Shown one piece after another: positions 46,501 to 58,612 of a stretch of 64,000 bases of DNA. The position numbers and the translations under genes are program-made. Source of the DNA: Peribolospora baueri (lineage: Eukaryota > Basidiomycota > Peribolosporomycetes > Peribolosporales > Peribolosporaceae). The notes under the pieces were generated by a model. That model was not told where the DNA came from. It searched no databases and was given only the letters and a program-made list of their open reading frames with translations. Location: assembly GCA_029717555.1 (NCBI GenBank), contig JAMDHS010000074.1:33881-97880 (forward strand), written 5' to 3'. The stretch's first letter is position 1, and the number at the start of each line of letters is the position of its first letter.

Positions 46501-47150
46501 ACGATGAGGACGACGAGGATGACAAAGACGAAGAGGAGAGGAATGAAAGATCTGCACGACAGGGGAGCCAGCCAGTTCAAGTCGCTGGAAATATCAACCA
46601 ACCCCTCAAGTCCCCCCACCCGCACCAGACGGACGACGAGCCGGCCGACCCTTCAAAGCCTTTCAAGCCGACCTTTGTTCCTCGCGCCAAGAGGCCCGTG
46701 CCCGCTGACGAAGATGGCGGTGGTGACGTATCGTTTGGACAGGCTGTTGGCGCGACGGCCAAGCGCGCCAAGGCGGCCGCTGAGGATGAAGAAGAAGGGC
46801 GGAGGCGGAAAGAGAAGAAGCGGGAGAAGAAGAAGAAGGAGAAGAAAGGGCGTGGCATGGTGAGCTTCGATCTTGAAGAGGAGGAGGAGCCGCAGGATGA
46901 TAGCGACAGGGTTTCGAAGCGAAGGAAAGCAGAATCGAACGGGAAGGATAGGCGGAAAGACGAGGATCTTCGAAAGGATCGGGCGCGGGAAGGGAAGGGA
47001 CAGGGCGAAGAGAAGGACAGGGCGCATGGGCCAACAGCGCATGCCGGCGATGGCGAGGACGCGCGGACATCTGCAGAAGCGGTCAGCAGCGCTACCGCCG
47101 ACGCTGGCCACCAGCACCGACGGAGAGCCAAGGCGGCGGATCTGTTTTGA
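43589..47150 (+). CDS. GPATCH1/TOUGH-type G-patch protein, spliceosome-associated
   Basis: GPATCH1-type proteins join the spliceosome and use a G-patch to stimulate a DEAH helicase. The conserved N-terminal block is present: [54 protein letters not shown] and [11 protein letters not shown]. The G-patch follows as [19 protein letters not shown]. Later segments are [20 protein letters not shown] and the [19 protein letters not shown] block. Five exons (43589-43693, 43853-44289, 44371-44729, 44810-45015, 45114-47150) give 1,047 residues. The C-terminus is acidic then Lys-rich, with [13 protein letters not shown] just before the acidic/basic tail, as in the family. An Asp/Glu run lies near 46477-46540. 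Nuclear localisation is expected. Confidence 0.9.
43791..43830. repeat. Tandem 10-bp tatttccttt units in an intron
   Basis: Three to four copies of a 10-mer fill part of the polypyrimidine-rich first intron of the G-patch gene (43694-43852). Confidence 0.85.
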
Positions 47151-47719
47151 GTTTGTTTTTTTCGCAAGGAGCACATCATGTACAACACAAGTCTCGTATT
47201 CGCCCTCTAGCACTCGAGCCATCTATCGACCTATATATCTCGCGAATAAAGCGTTAAGCGTAACCCCGACAAGAACATGTCGAAGTGTTATCTATGTATG
47301 GAAGCCCCGGAAAACAATGGAACCCAGTACTCTACAAACCTACCGAAATATCTGGATGCACAGGATGAAAAATCGTGAAGGAGAGGAGCAATGAAAACCC
47401 TTGGATTGAGAAAACAGATGTCACCCGGAAGGAAGCAGGGAAGAAAGGAAACAAGGAAAGACAGATTGTCCTGAGAGAGCCGATGCTAGGAGAGAAACGA
47501 GGGTGGGGGATGATACGGAGAGTCCAAGAGAGGAGCAAGGCAGACGCGAAAGAGCGAAAGAGCGTGTGACAAGATAAGGTATGAGCGAGGGAGTGACTCA
47601 GAACCTGTTAGGAGGTGGCGAGAGGAACAAGTAGCAGGAGAGTCAGTCAGTAAAGGTTAGGAAATTGGAGCTTGGATGATAGAAGACCGGCGACAGGACA
47701 TGTGGATTTAATGAATTAC
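47151..47719. other. Convergent intergenic region, G-patch and Prm10-type genes
   Basis: These are the 3' ends of two convergent genes. The sequence is less GC-rich than elsewhere and has aataaa-like AT elements near 47244. No coding or RNA gene was recognised. Confidence 0.5.
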
Positions 47720-50700
47720 TTACGAGAAAATGGCGCCGCGCATCTTGGGGATGGGATAGACCAGCAGGGAAGAGAAGAAAAGGCCGACTATATCGGACGC
47801 GAGACGAAATAAATATGTAAGGTAGGCGTTTGGTTAGCGCCGGCTTCGTTTTGTCTGAGACTTGATCAGATGGCTCAAGAATGGACTAGAGATGGCTGTC
47901 ACTTACCTGTGATGCCAATTGCAACTTGTACCATGCGCATACCAATCTGCAGGCCGGAAGAGAAGCTCTCGCCAGATGAACTGCCAGTGGTCATGGACAA
48001 ACCTCCAGCGACAGCAATGCCTAGCCATCATCGAAAGGGGAAGGACGACCCAGGACCCATAAGTATCGAGATATACTCAGGAAAAACGAGACAGATGCTC
48101 TTGAGCAGCTGCCTTGGCAGCTCTGAAACTCACCACTTGGCACAAGTACAAGCACAGCAGTGGCCATGGAAGGGAAGGCAGAGCCACGCCCAAAGCGAGA
48201 GTAAAGATTTCCGAGAATGCCGATGACGAAGGAGCCGACGGCGCTGACGATATCCGAGCGGTTGGGCAGCAGTTGAGTGACGCCAAAGTTAGCCGCATAG
48301 CCGGCACACGAGATGACGAGCATGACGGGGAGCTTGAAGGACGGAAATGAAAGGGGTGCATGGCACAGAGGTGTCAAATGAGGCTCGGCTACCACAAAGG
48401 TCCATGAACAGCGGACTGGATGGCATGCTCACCTGGCGAGACATAAGCTGCTGCTTGTTGAACAAGCTCAGGAAAAGCGCGAACATGGGAATGAGGATGA
48501 ACAAGAACCACCTCGAGACGCCTTGGTGGTACCACGGCCAACTGGGATCACGGAAGCAGACGACATTGCCAGCTTCGAGACCGGTATCAGTACCGTTCTT
48601 GAAGCTGAATATGCCGCTGCCCATGCCTCCAAAGGGGTTGACAGTCGAATTGTCCGGTGTGAAGGTGCCTTGGATGGTAACGGGTGCGCTGGAGCTCGAG
48701 AGCGCAGCCTGTTGGGCGGTGGGCGAGGTCAAGGACGCTGGATAGATGGCTCCAAAGACATCCGAGCCGATGGCCAGGCCGAAGCCGAGGAAGAGACTGT
48801 AAAAGATCGCGTAGAGCAGTCGCACGGAGCCGGATACTATGCTCTTCGAAGCCAGCTCAAGAGCGCCACACACTAAGAAACGTTAAAGCAAGACAGACTA
48901 CGTTAGCAACTCGCCACGAGCTTCCTCTGTGGACACTAGTCGAGATGCACTTACGAATGATGTAGCCGGGGAGGATCAAAACGACACCGCCGGCGACGAC
49001 GCTCTCGTAGCAGAACATGCCGGTGGCGGAAAGGCCTTTGGAGGCGAAGGAGACGAGGAAAGCGGCAGAGATCTCAAAGACGTTGGAGAAGAGCGGGTTC
49101 CGAGCTGCGAGCGTCATTTGCAGCACGACAACGCAAGCGCCGAGGGCGGAGGCCATGAACATGTCGATGAAGCTTCCGGAAAAGGCGAATCCGGAGACGA
49201 AGAAGCTGCAGAGCGCCCCGAAGACGCAGGTGAGCCAGATGGGATATGGGTCCTTGCGCTTCATGACCTCCTTAAGGGCCTCCGCACCCTCCGCGGCGTG
49301 CATCTTATCGTGAATTACCTTGCGATAGACTGTGTGGATCTCTTGGAGTCTGCCAAGGTCGAGTCCTCCGGAGGACTGCTTGACGAAGTGGGTCGAGCTC
49401 GTGTGCGTGTCCTGGTCACCAAAAGCGATGAGGAGTACGTTGGGCAAGTAAATGAACTGTGCGTCCAGCTCAAGCACTCTCGCCGTCGCCGCCAACTGCG
49501 CCTCGATGCGGTGGGTGGGAGCGCCGAACATCATGAGCGCCCTTGCGAGGCGGATAACAAAGTCATGTCGCTGGAGGATGGCAGCGATGTGCATGGTGAT
49601 GAAGATCTCTTGCTGCCTCTTCTTCGACTTGGACTTTGAGCCCTCTTCCGGAGTGTTCGCCCCCGAACGGCTCGGGTAACCGCCCGCCTTCTCGAGGTCC
49701 ACGGAAGAGGGCGCGTGTAAGCCGAACATCTTGTTCATCGGCCAGAGAAAATGGCTGCTACCCTTGTGCGCCAGCGGAGACCGGTGGTCACGCAAGCCAC
49801 TGCTGGCGCCTTCCGCAATGAGGGTGGGCGTGGCTGAAGCAAAGCTGTCTTTGGTCGAAGTCGGGTGCAAAGCGCGAGTGGCGGCGTGAGCCAGGTTGGC
49901 GACCGACTGCGAAGGCGAGAGCGAGCCGACACGAGCGTGACGTCGTTCTTCTTCTCCGGCGCCAGTGTCCACCGACGTCCTGGGCAGACCAAGTCGACTT
50001 GCGCGCTGAGTTGCAGTATCACCATACGAGTACCGGCTGAGCTTGTAGCCAGGACGTTTTGGGGCCGGTCCGACGCTGGATGCCGACGGGGTCGCAGGTC
50101 CACTGATGTTTCCGGTTGCCGCGATCAAAGCGCTCAAGCTGGGAGTGCTGGAATGCCGAGAATTCTTCAGACTGTGGGAGGCGATGTGCGCTACCTTGGC
50201 TCCCGCATGTTCTGCGTTCTCGGCCATGCCGGCGGCCGTGTGCACGATGGAGCGGGCGCCTTTGGCTGTGATGTCAGAGAGATCGGTCATAGATGGAGTC
50301 TTCTTGTGCAAGCCTTTTCGGCCGATCGCTGTCGCTGTCCCTTCGCCTCCCGCGTCTTCGCTGGTCCGGCCACGGTTGCCCAAGGGTAAAACGGCGGACA
50401 TGGGGCGCCGAGCGCGTTCCCTATTTGGCGTCTCAGCTGACGACGCATTCGGGTCGTCGTTGAAATAGTCGCCCGACGACGTCCCGCCTTCGGGGATGGG
50501 TGGCGTGGACGTCGGTGTCGTCGTGTTGCTCAGCAAGCCGCCGGTACTATCGACGCGTCTCAACGACGGCGTGTTGCCACCTCTGTTCGACGGCAGGGGA
50601 TACTTGGCCAAACGCTCGCGTTCGCGCTTCTGGGCGAGTTTACCAAGCGTCGTGACGCTGTCGCCTTCCGCGCTTCTGCTCCTGAGACCGGCCAAGCTGG

Positions 50701-52108
50701 GCCTCAGATTAGAGAAGGCGTTGCTGACGATGCTGGATGGCCGCTGTGACTTGCGCCGATCGATGGGAAGTGGCGGCGTGACCATGCCACCGTATCCAGG
50801 AGCGCCCAACACGAGACCTGGAGATAGAGCGCCTTGAGCGGACGACGACTGCCCATACAGCTTGAGAAGGCTGCTGAGCACACCGTCGCCTCCAGTGAAA
50901 GCGCTCTTGGAATGCTTGCTCTTGCGCTGAAGACGTTCGACACCCACACGGTCCACTTCGGCCTCGGCTTCGAGGGCGCGCCTCTCAAAGTCGGCCAGGT
51001 CGAGGTCTTCATGACGTTCATCCTGGGGACCGTCAGCGGCTCGGCCAGGCGGGACCAACCCTGGGGTGTCCGGAGGCGACGAATTGGCGCTGACCGTTTC
51101 GCTGGCCGGTTGACTGGACTCGGCCTTTGCCGCGTCGTAATCGGATCCTCGACCGTGCATGAGGCGATGAAAACTCTTTATCGAAAGACCACGAGGCAGG
51201 TTGAGGAATCGAACCTTCGGACGGTTGACGTCACTGGGGACCGAGTTGCTCCTCGAGCGCTTCTCAGCGTCCGACGCCGTTGCATCGAATGCCGTCGGGC
51301 TCGTCGGGCTCGGTAGAGTCGCCCTTTTGACATCCCGAAGGACGTCGTCTTTGGGACCCTTTCCGATGTCGTCCAGCGGTATTATGCTCAAATCGTTCTC
51401 TGCATCGCCCAGTAAGAGATTCCTGGGACCAACGACAGGACTGCTCCGCGCCGACTGAACAGCCGAGGCCGTTCCACTAGGCTCGGCCCGCTTGGAATCG
51501 GACGTGGAGGGAAACTGCACGGAGTCGTGGAAAGGAGATTCGGCAGGGGGAAGGCGGAGGATGGTCGGTGGTCCGTCAACAGAGGCTGGGCGTAAGGCGA
51601 TAGAAGGCGAGGGAGAGGCTGAAGATGGCGCCGGATCGGCGAAAGGGCTGCGGTCCTCGGCACCAAGGGCTGGGATCGGAGGAGAGGAATCGAAGGTGTC
51701 CACCGAAAGAAGGGTGGCTTGGTCGAGGTCCAACGCGCGCGTCGACTCATCACCCTCCTCGACGTCACCGAGAATGAAAAACTTGCCTCGCGAACTCGAG
51801 CCATGATTGTTGTTCCGACTAGGTTTCAAACCGCTCCTCGACTGTGCGGGCGTTCGACTGCTCGGTGTGGCGGCGGCGATGGAGGAAGTCGGACCGGCGC
51901 TAGAAAGAGAGGGCTGAATGGACATGGATGCCGGCGAGCGATCCGTTCTGATGGGCGGGAGGTTGCGAGGGTTGCCTAGAGACCGAGTGGCTCCACTTGA
52001 ACTTGAAGTCGAGGAGTCCTGTTGCGCCGATGAGGTGGACGCCTCGGCGTCGTCATCACCATACCAGTGCACCCGCGAGCGGGGGCGCGAGGGAGGTGGC
52101 CGATCCAT
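47720..52108 (-). CDS. Prm10-like membrane protein of the ThrE (DUF1212/DUF3815) family
   Basis: Relatives include yeast pheromone-regulated Prm10 and bacterial ThrE threonine exporters; transport in fungi is unproven. Five exons (52108-48955, 48872-48433, 48332-48134, 48020-47907, 47787-47720) give 1,324 residues. The first ~750 are a disordered Ser/Pro-rich cytosolic region. The conserved cytosolic module starts at HIAAILQRHDFVIRLARALM and includes FGAPTHRIEAQL and LPNVLLIAFGDQDTHTSSTH. About ten membrane segments follow (FGALCSFFVSGFAFSGSFID, SAVGSFVIGILGNLYSRFGR, GIAVAGGLSMTTG). All exon phases agree. The final TAA lies within a GTAAGT, so one more short intron and exon cannot be excluded. 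Confidence 0.87.
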
Positions 52109-54073
52109 GCTAAGGGACGTAGTCTAGGGGAAAAAGTGCGGTTGCCACCGCCGGTGGCAAGAAAGAATCTAGATGAAGAGAGGGCGAGGGCGGGTCGGGC
52201 TGCTGACCAGTTGTGCGAGAGTTGCGCGTCAGTTATACAAAAGAGGGAAAGTCATCGGCCTGGAGAAAGGGTGTCGAACAGGACGACGACAAAGAGCAAA
52301 GGGAACGCGGGGTCGAGAATAGAAAGCGAAGAGTGATAAGGTTGAGAGTGGCGAGTCGGCGACTACCGGCGTTGAAATGGAGTCTATCGTCTAGATGGGG
52401 TCGTAAGGTCGGTCGTCTAACGTCGGAGGAACTTGAGAATGTGGACGACCTAGAGACGAATTAGTCAGAGAGCGCAAGGCCCGGGGAATAAAAAACTGAC
52501 GACGACGGGGTCGTCGTTCAAGGTGGTGGTGGCGAAGAAGAGGGGAAGATGGACGAGAAAGAGCGAGAAAACGGCAAAATCATAAGTTGCCGTCAACGCG
52601 ACCAGCTGAGGATCCCGAGGGATGGAAGTATTAGCTGGGAAGGTTCCCATCTTCCGTTTTTATCGCCATAACCATCACCGCTAGCCGTAATGATCGGTCA
52701 AGCACGCTCCCGGCTCAGTAACGGACTGCAAAGTCGCCGGCGGGCGGATGCCGCCTAGCACGCACCCAAATATTCCTGCTAGATCTGGGCCGCCAGTGTT
52801 CGCTGGAACGGGGCGGGGGGCGGGCGGGCATCATAGGAAAAAGAAGACGATGAATACTGGAGGAACGTGACGGAAATTGATGGATGTAAGCCGTGGTTGG
52901 GTCGCCGCCAAGCAAGTTGAGACACCGTTCACGGCCGAAACCTGTGCGAGTGGAGCACAGAACAGGCTGTGACGACGGAAGGAAAGGGCAGGCGGCGACA
53001 GAGCCTATGAGCGCTAAGTGCGATCCGGTGGGTCCGTCGATCGAGCTGGGGAATGGCGGCGCCGGAAGTCGGACTGCTGACGACGGCGGTGACCGTTCGT
53101 CCATTCCTCAGGTCAAGATAGGTGGCTCTCGGACCGGCGGCCAGTATGTGACACGACTCGTGTACCTGACAGGGCCTGCGTGGATTGCCCTCGCAGATGA
53201 CAGGCATCCGAGGTGCGTGGCTGACGGGTGCGCATTGCGATCGGGCGGTGAGCGTGCCCTGCCCGTGCAGTGAGGCGATGAAAACAAGGTGCAGTATGTA
53301 TCGGAGATCGACTGCCGGTTGTCATCTTGTCGATAATCCCACGACGAGATCAGATCAAATCACGGCCGGATGTGAGTGGCTGCGATCCGATCGACTCGGA
53401 TTCTTCGGCCGGCCCTCGGCTCCCGTCTCCGTCTCCTTCCTGGCCGGCGTCTTTTCTTCTTGTCGATCTGGGCAAGCGCAGTTGCCGTAGCCGTAACTTT
53501 GTCCGCGCCCATCCTTAAAATTCAGAAATCCTTTCGAGCTCTCTTTTTCTTTCCTCCACTGTGCCGTTCTCGGCCGTGTGACTAATGCTCTCTCGCGTGG
53601 AACAGACATGCCAGCATGGAGAAAGCATGAAGGACGGAGCCAACGAGCAGGCGAGGCGAGTCGATGCATACAATACCGACTGGCGAGTTCCATCGAGACC
53701 TGGGAAGGAACACCGCTGTAGGGGATGCCTTCATCTGCTCAAAGAGTCAGCATCCCAGTTCAAGATGCATGAAGAGGCTTGCTTGGCTCTTGGCTGAGGC
53801 TGGATTGCACCGACGGAGGAAGAGAAAAACGGGGCCGACCTGTCCATGTCCTCTCGCCGCCGGCGAACACCTCGCCCCTCGCTGCCGCAGCCGGGTTGTC
53901 GGAGGCCGGGACGGAGGGAGAGCGTGGCCGCAGTCAACACTGACTTTCTTCCTCGCATCCTTTTCACCGTCCCTGGCTCCTCCATCCTCGAGTCGCACTC
54001 TTTATGCGTCGATAGATCGATTGACCTCTGCTTCTTGAAAGGTCTCCTTTCGCCACTTAGAGACCGAGCCCCT
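52109..54073. other. Long intergenic region between divergent Prm10-type and RIM2 genes
   Basis: Almost 2 kb lies between divergent starts. Several short open frames exist on both strands, but none has conserved motifs, matched splice sites or a convincing start. I looked for tRNA T-loop motifs and found none. It is likely promoters, 5' UTRs or an unrecognised non-coding RNA. Confidence 0.5.
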
Positions 54074-55957
54074 ATGTCCCATCCAGGATCGGCCACGCCA
54101 GGCCAAGGCAAGACGGACACGGTCGCCCCCATCCTCCCCTCCGCTTCCTCCCCTTTCGCCTCTTCTCATCGATCATTACGCGCCGCAGGGCTGCCCGACG
54201 TAAAGGCGGGCGCGGACTTGCGCGAGGTTGTATACGCCAAGCAAGATGCCGAGGTAAAGGACAAGGGGAAGAAGAAGGACACCAACTTCATGCCTGCCAA
54301 GAGCTGGCTGCACTTCGTCGCCGGGGGGTGAGCGTGACTTCGCCTTGATCTTTTCAGTTGAGCGATAAATAGGGAATGCGGGACGGCGCTAACGGTCGTA
54401 TTCTACCTTCTTTTTCTCGTCTTACAGTCTCGGCGGCATGTGTGGCGCCATCATTACTTCCCCACTCGACGTCGTCAAGACGCGCCTTCAATCCTCCCTC
54501 TACCAGCATGCTGGCTTTAAGGCCACATCTGCCTCCGCCTCTACCGTTACGCCAGCTTCAAGTTCATTAGCATCGGGGGGTGCTCCGGGAACAGTGCGAC
54601 GGCTTCTATATCATTTCGTAGAAACTGGCCAGATTCTAAGGGACATTCAACGGTATGAAGGTGCCAAGGCCTTGTTCAAGGGGTTGGGGCCTACGCTGGT
54701 GGGGGTGATACCTGCGAGGTGAGCCGCCCAAGTCACATCTACATCTACAGGGGTCGCTCGAGAGCAGATAGTGCTCTATGTCGCCTCCCTTTCCTCTTGA
54801 GCCCGAGCTGACTCACCCATCGTCTTCCTCACCGCCTGTGCAGATCGATCAACTTTTTTGCCTACGGTAATGGTAAACAAGTGCTCGCGCAGAAGTTCAA
54901 CGGCGGACGGGAGACACCGATCGTTCACCTCTCAGCAGCCGCCATGGCCGGTCTTATTACCGCTACTGCTACCAATCCGATCTGGGTCGTCAAGACGCGA
55001 TTACAACTTCAGTACAAGGAGAAAAAAGCTGCTGCGGAGAAGACGGCCTCGACTGGCGCGAGTGCGGCGAACAAGACCTCAGCTGCTGGCGCGGTGGCGA
55101 GAAGCGGTGGAGGCGCGTCCCTGGCTCTGCCGCAACGAGCATTGCACGCCGCCGCGGATGCCTCCACGGCGGCGCGACCGCCACGTTTCACCCCGTCCTT
55201 TTTCCCGGTCCAGCATCCAGCGACGGTGACGTACGCAAACTCGTTTTCGCTCACCATGCATATCATCCAAACCGAGGGTGTGCGGGGACTGTATAAAGGT
55301 CTCTCGGCGAGCTATCTTGGCGTGACGGAGGGGACGATCCAGTGGGTATTATACGAGCAATTGAAGCGTTGGGGAGGGGCAACGGGCGCAGCTGAGGTGG
55401 ATGGAGGGAGGAAGAATTCGGGCGGGAAGGTGAAGAGGTGGTTCAGCACCGTTGGGGCGGCTGGCGGCGCAAAGTTGGTCGCAAGCCTTATCACGTATCC
55501 ACACGAGGTAAGCAAACGAACTGGATCGCGCAGGGGTTATTTTCGCGTGCGGTTCGGAGAGGTTCGGTTCGATCCAGTCTGATCGCTCATGTGAACGTCA
55601 TCACCATGTTTTCACCCTTGTTCCTCTGACTGCGCAGGTCATTCGCACGCGCCTGAGACAAGAACCACCACCGCCCTCGCCAGGCGCACCGAAGCCACCC
55701 AGGAAGTACACGGGCTTGATGCAAACCGCCCGGTTGGTGATCAAGGAGGAGGGAGCGGCAGCGTTATATGGCGGGCTCAGCGCACATTTGCTTAGGGTCG
55801 TGCCGGTGAGTGTTGCACCGGATAATTAGTCTAGGATGAGCAGGCTTTTAAAAGTTATATCTCACCTCTCCGCCTTTCCTTCTTACCCCTTCCCTCACTC
55901 CAGAATGCTGCGGTCATGTTCTCAATTTACGAACTCGCCCTCCGTTTTTCCGGATGA
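54074..55957 (+). CDS. RIM2: Mitochondrial pyrimidine nucleotide carrier (SLC25 family, Rim2-type)
   Basis: Rim2/SLC25A33/36 exchange pyrimidine nucleotides across the inner mitochondrial membrane for mtDNA and RNA synthesis. Three carrier repeats are visible with signatures SPLDVVKTR, NPIWVVKTR and YPHEVIRTR. Other Rim2-like segments are HFVAGGLGGMCGAIITSPLD, LFKGLGPTLVGVIPARSINF, GLYKGLSASYLGVTEGTIQW and KYTGLMQTARLVIKEEG. Five exons (54074-54327, 54428-54718, 54844-55507, 55638-55805, 55904-55957) give 476 residues. That is longer than yeast Rim2 because of an ~85-residue N-terminal tail and an Ala/Ser/Thr-rich insert in the second repeat. All splice phases fit. Confidence 0.93.
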
Positions 55958-56835
55958 ACCAGTCGCGTTTTACGCGCTCGCTCATTTTTTCCTTCAACTA
56001 ATTCCTCCCATCGCCGCTTTCCCAACTTTCCCAACCTGCTCCTGTCCGCCCATTATCTCCGCTCTCTCCGCATGCTCATCGTTTCATTGTCGCCGCCTGT
56101 TCCGTAAGATACCCCACTTGCAGTACGACATTATCTGTCGTTGTTCTCTAAATTTACTTTCTTTGTCCTGGCTATCCTTGCATCGCTAAGAACTCCTTCC
56201 CCTCGTCCTCTGCTCGTTCGACTAATTTGGTGTATGTCTTCCGTACGGTTTGGCAGCTATTTTCCCCATTCTCCCTCAGCATGTATCTCGTTCCCCCGTC
56301 GCTCTCGCGCTCTCCCCTCTACTTCCCATCCCGTGCTGCCTGCTTCATCGGGCTGTCTTAGACTGAATCGGTTCAATCCCCGTAAGATCGGATCCCGGTG
56401 GGGGTGCCTATGAAATTTCTCTCACAGAACGGAATTACATGCCGACGTGACGTTCTGTTAGCTGCAGGCTAGCCGTCAGATGCCTCGCACGCACGGCGCC
56501 CGCAACAGCGATTGGTAGCGTGGCCTCCACCTTACGATTCCGAGGCTTGTGATGGAGATGTCGCTCCCGATGAAAGGGTCGAAAGCAGGCGAAACTTGCA
56601 AAGCAACGAGGAGCGCTCGGTGCTGCGGGAAGGAGGCCGTGCGATGGAACCAAACGTATAGAGTAGGCGCGTGCGTTCGCCAAACGCGTAAAGTGGCGCG
56701 CGTGGTGGACTCCGTGACGCGTCCGCCAGACAGGACTCACTTCCACCACCACGTCGGACGGACGAACGGGCGTGTCTCGTATCCCATCGCAAGTCTTTTT
56801 CATCTTCACATTGTCGCCTCGAGCGTACGCTCAGT
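55958..56835. other. Intergenic region between RIM2 and the J-protein gene
   Basis: It holds the RIM2 3' UTR, a T/C-rich stretch (about 55960-56340) and the promoter of the J-protein gene. A ttcaatcccc sequence near 56374 looks like a tRNA T-loop, but the surrounding bases do not pair. No gene was called. Confidence 0.5.
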
Positions 56836-58230
56836 ATGTCCGGAAACGACGACCCTGCGTCCCTCTTCTTTGCGCCGGACGAGGAGGTGGACTTGTACGG
56901 AGTGCTTGGGGTCAAACCCGAGGCGAGCGAGGATGAGATCCGCAAGGCGTACCGCAAGTGAGTGCCCTCTCCGATCCAGGAGCACGTCTTCCACGCTTGC
57001 CCGAGGACGCTTATGAATATCTCGTGTTTTGCATATGGCCTCAGGCTCGCGTTAAAGCACCACCCGGATAAACTTCGTGTGCAGACCTCCTCAGACGCGA
57101 CCGCACACGAAGACGCCGCGCACACGTTCCAGAAAATCAATTTTGCCTACGCCGTCCTTTCCAACCCGGCACGCCGCAAGCGGTTTGACAGCACGGGTCG
57201 TACGGACGAGATGTTCTTGGCGGAGGGTGATGAGGAGTTTAGCTGGGATGATTACTTTGCGGAGCTTTGGAAGGGCGAGGTGTCCGGGGAGGCGCTAGAT
57301 AAGGAGAAGCAGCGATACCAGGGTGAGTCGAGAGGGAGGGCGGTATGGCGGAGAAAGTGCCGTTCGTATATCATTCTGACACTGTACGGACGTTCCCCAT
57401 ATCTCTCCGTGTATCACGCTTGCGTACGGCCGTCCGTCCTCCTTTCAGGCTCCGACGAAGAGCTAGCGGAGCTCAAGGCTGCGTACTTGAACTCGTCAGG
57501 GTCGCTGGATTCCATTTTCGACCACATCCCTTTCTCGGAGGTTGAGGCGGATGAAGAGCGTTTCATCTCTATTCTCTCGGCACTCGTTGCATCGGGCGAT
57601 CTCCCAACTTTTGCGCAATGGGAGAAGGACATCAAGGACGGCAGGGCTAAGGAAAAGAGGAGAAAGCGGGCGCAAGAGGAGGCGAGACAGGCCGAAGAGT
57701 ATGCCAAGGAGCTCGGCGTGTGGGACGAGATGTTTGGAAGCAAGAAGAAGGGGAACCGAAGGGCAAAGGCCACGAAGGGCAAGACGGCCTCCGGCGACGA
57801 CAAAGCCGCCGCCGCCAATGGCAATGGCAAAGCGACCAAGGGAAAGAAGACGAAGAAGGGCGAGGAGGAGGAGGAGGACGTCTCCGCTCTCGCCGCGCTC
57901 ATCCAGAAACGCTCGGCGGGACGCTTCGACGCCATGATTGAAGGCTTGGAGGCTCGCTACGCCAAGCCGTCCGGTGGTAAGGCGAACGGCGGCAAGGCGA
58001 AGAGGAGGAAGAACAAGGGGGATGACTTTGTCGTCTCCGATGAAGAACAAGGGAACGAACCAGACGAGGTATCGGCGGGCAAGAAGCGCAAAGCCAGGGC
58101 GCCCCCGCCGCCGACGGAGGAGGAGTTTGAGAGGATCCAGAAGGAGATGGATGAGAGAAGAGCCAAGGCCAAGGCGAATGCTAGCAACAACGGCACCGCG
58201 CCCAGGGCGGGCAAGCGTACCAAGGCTTGA
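56836..58230 (+). CDS. DNAJC9-type J-domain protein
   Basis: DNAJC9 is a J protein that also chaperones histones H3-H4 and recruits Hsp70. The J domain spans about residues 18-90: VDLYGVLGVKPEASEDEIRK, the catalytic HPD at 47-49 and INFAYAVLSNPARRKRFDST. The DNAJC9-specific region follows: YQGSDEELAELKAAYLNSSG, KRRAQEEARQAEEYAKELG (residues in that order) and ALIQKRSAGRFDAMIEGLEA. Three exons (56836-56957, 57045-57322, 57449-58230) give 393 residues. Fungal additions are Lys/Ala-rich linkers and a basic C-terminus, probably nuclear targeting signals. Confidence 0.88.
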
Positions 58231-58612
58231 AGTGACGTCAGACGCGGGTCAGCGTGGATGTCGGATTCGCTCCTTCCCTGCTTCATTGTACCTCTTCGAC
58301 TTGTACAGTACCTCGAACTACATGTGTAATTTCGTATTTGTGACTTGGATCTGTACGTCGGGCTCTCCAGGCGCGAGAGGGAAACAGATACATTCTGGGC
58401 AGTGCCGGAAGCGCCGCAAGCTGGTGGGGTGTTCGGACGTGCACGATGATGGGCCGACGCCAACTCGCGTGGGCGGTGTCGACGCGCATACGACGATCGC
58501 GCGATGTCGACGTTGATCGCTGATCGGCCCGCGAGCGTCCACCACGTCGAACTTTCCCCTCAATACCTCTCTCACAGTTACGTCTCGAGCCGCGAGCTAG
58601 GACCGACTGACC
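58231..58612. promoter_or_regulatory. Intergenic region upstream of the F-box-like gene
   Basis: A 382-bp spacer between two same-strand genes holds the J-protein 3' UTR and a short promoter. No motif could be assigned. Confidence 0.45.

Noticed and set aside
56365-56405. tRNA-like ggttcaatcccc sequence
   Set aside because: The T-stem does not pair, and no acceptor or anticodon arm is found around it.
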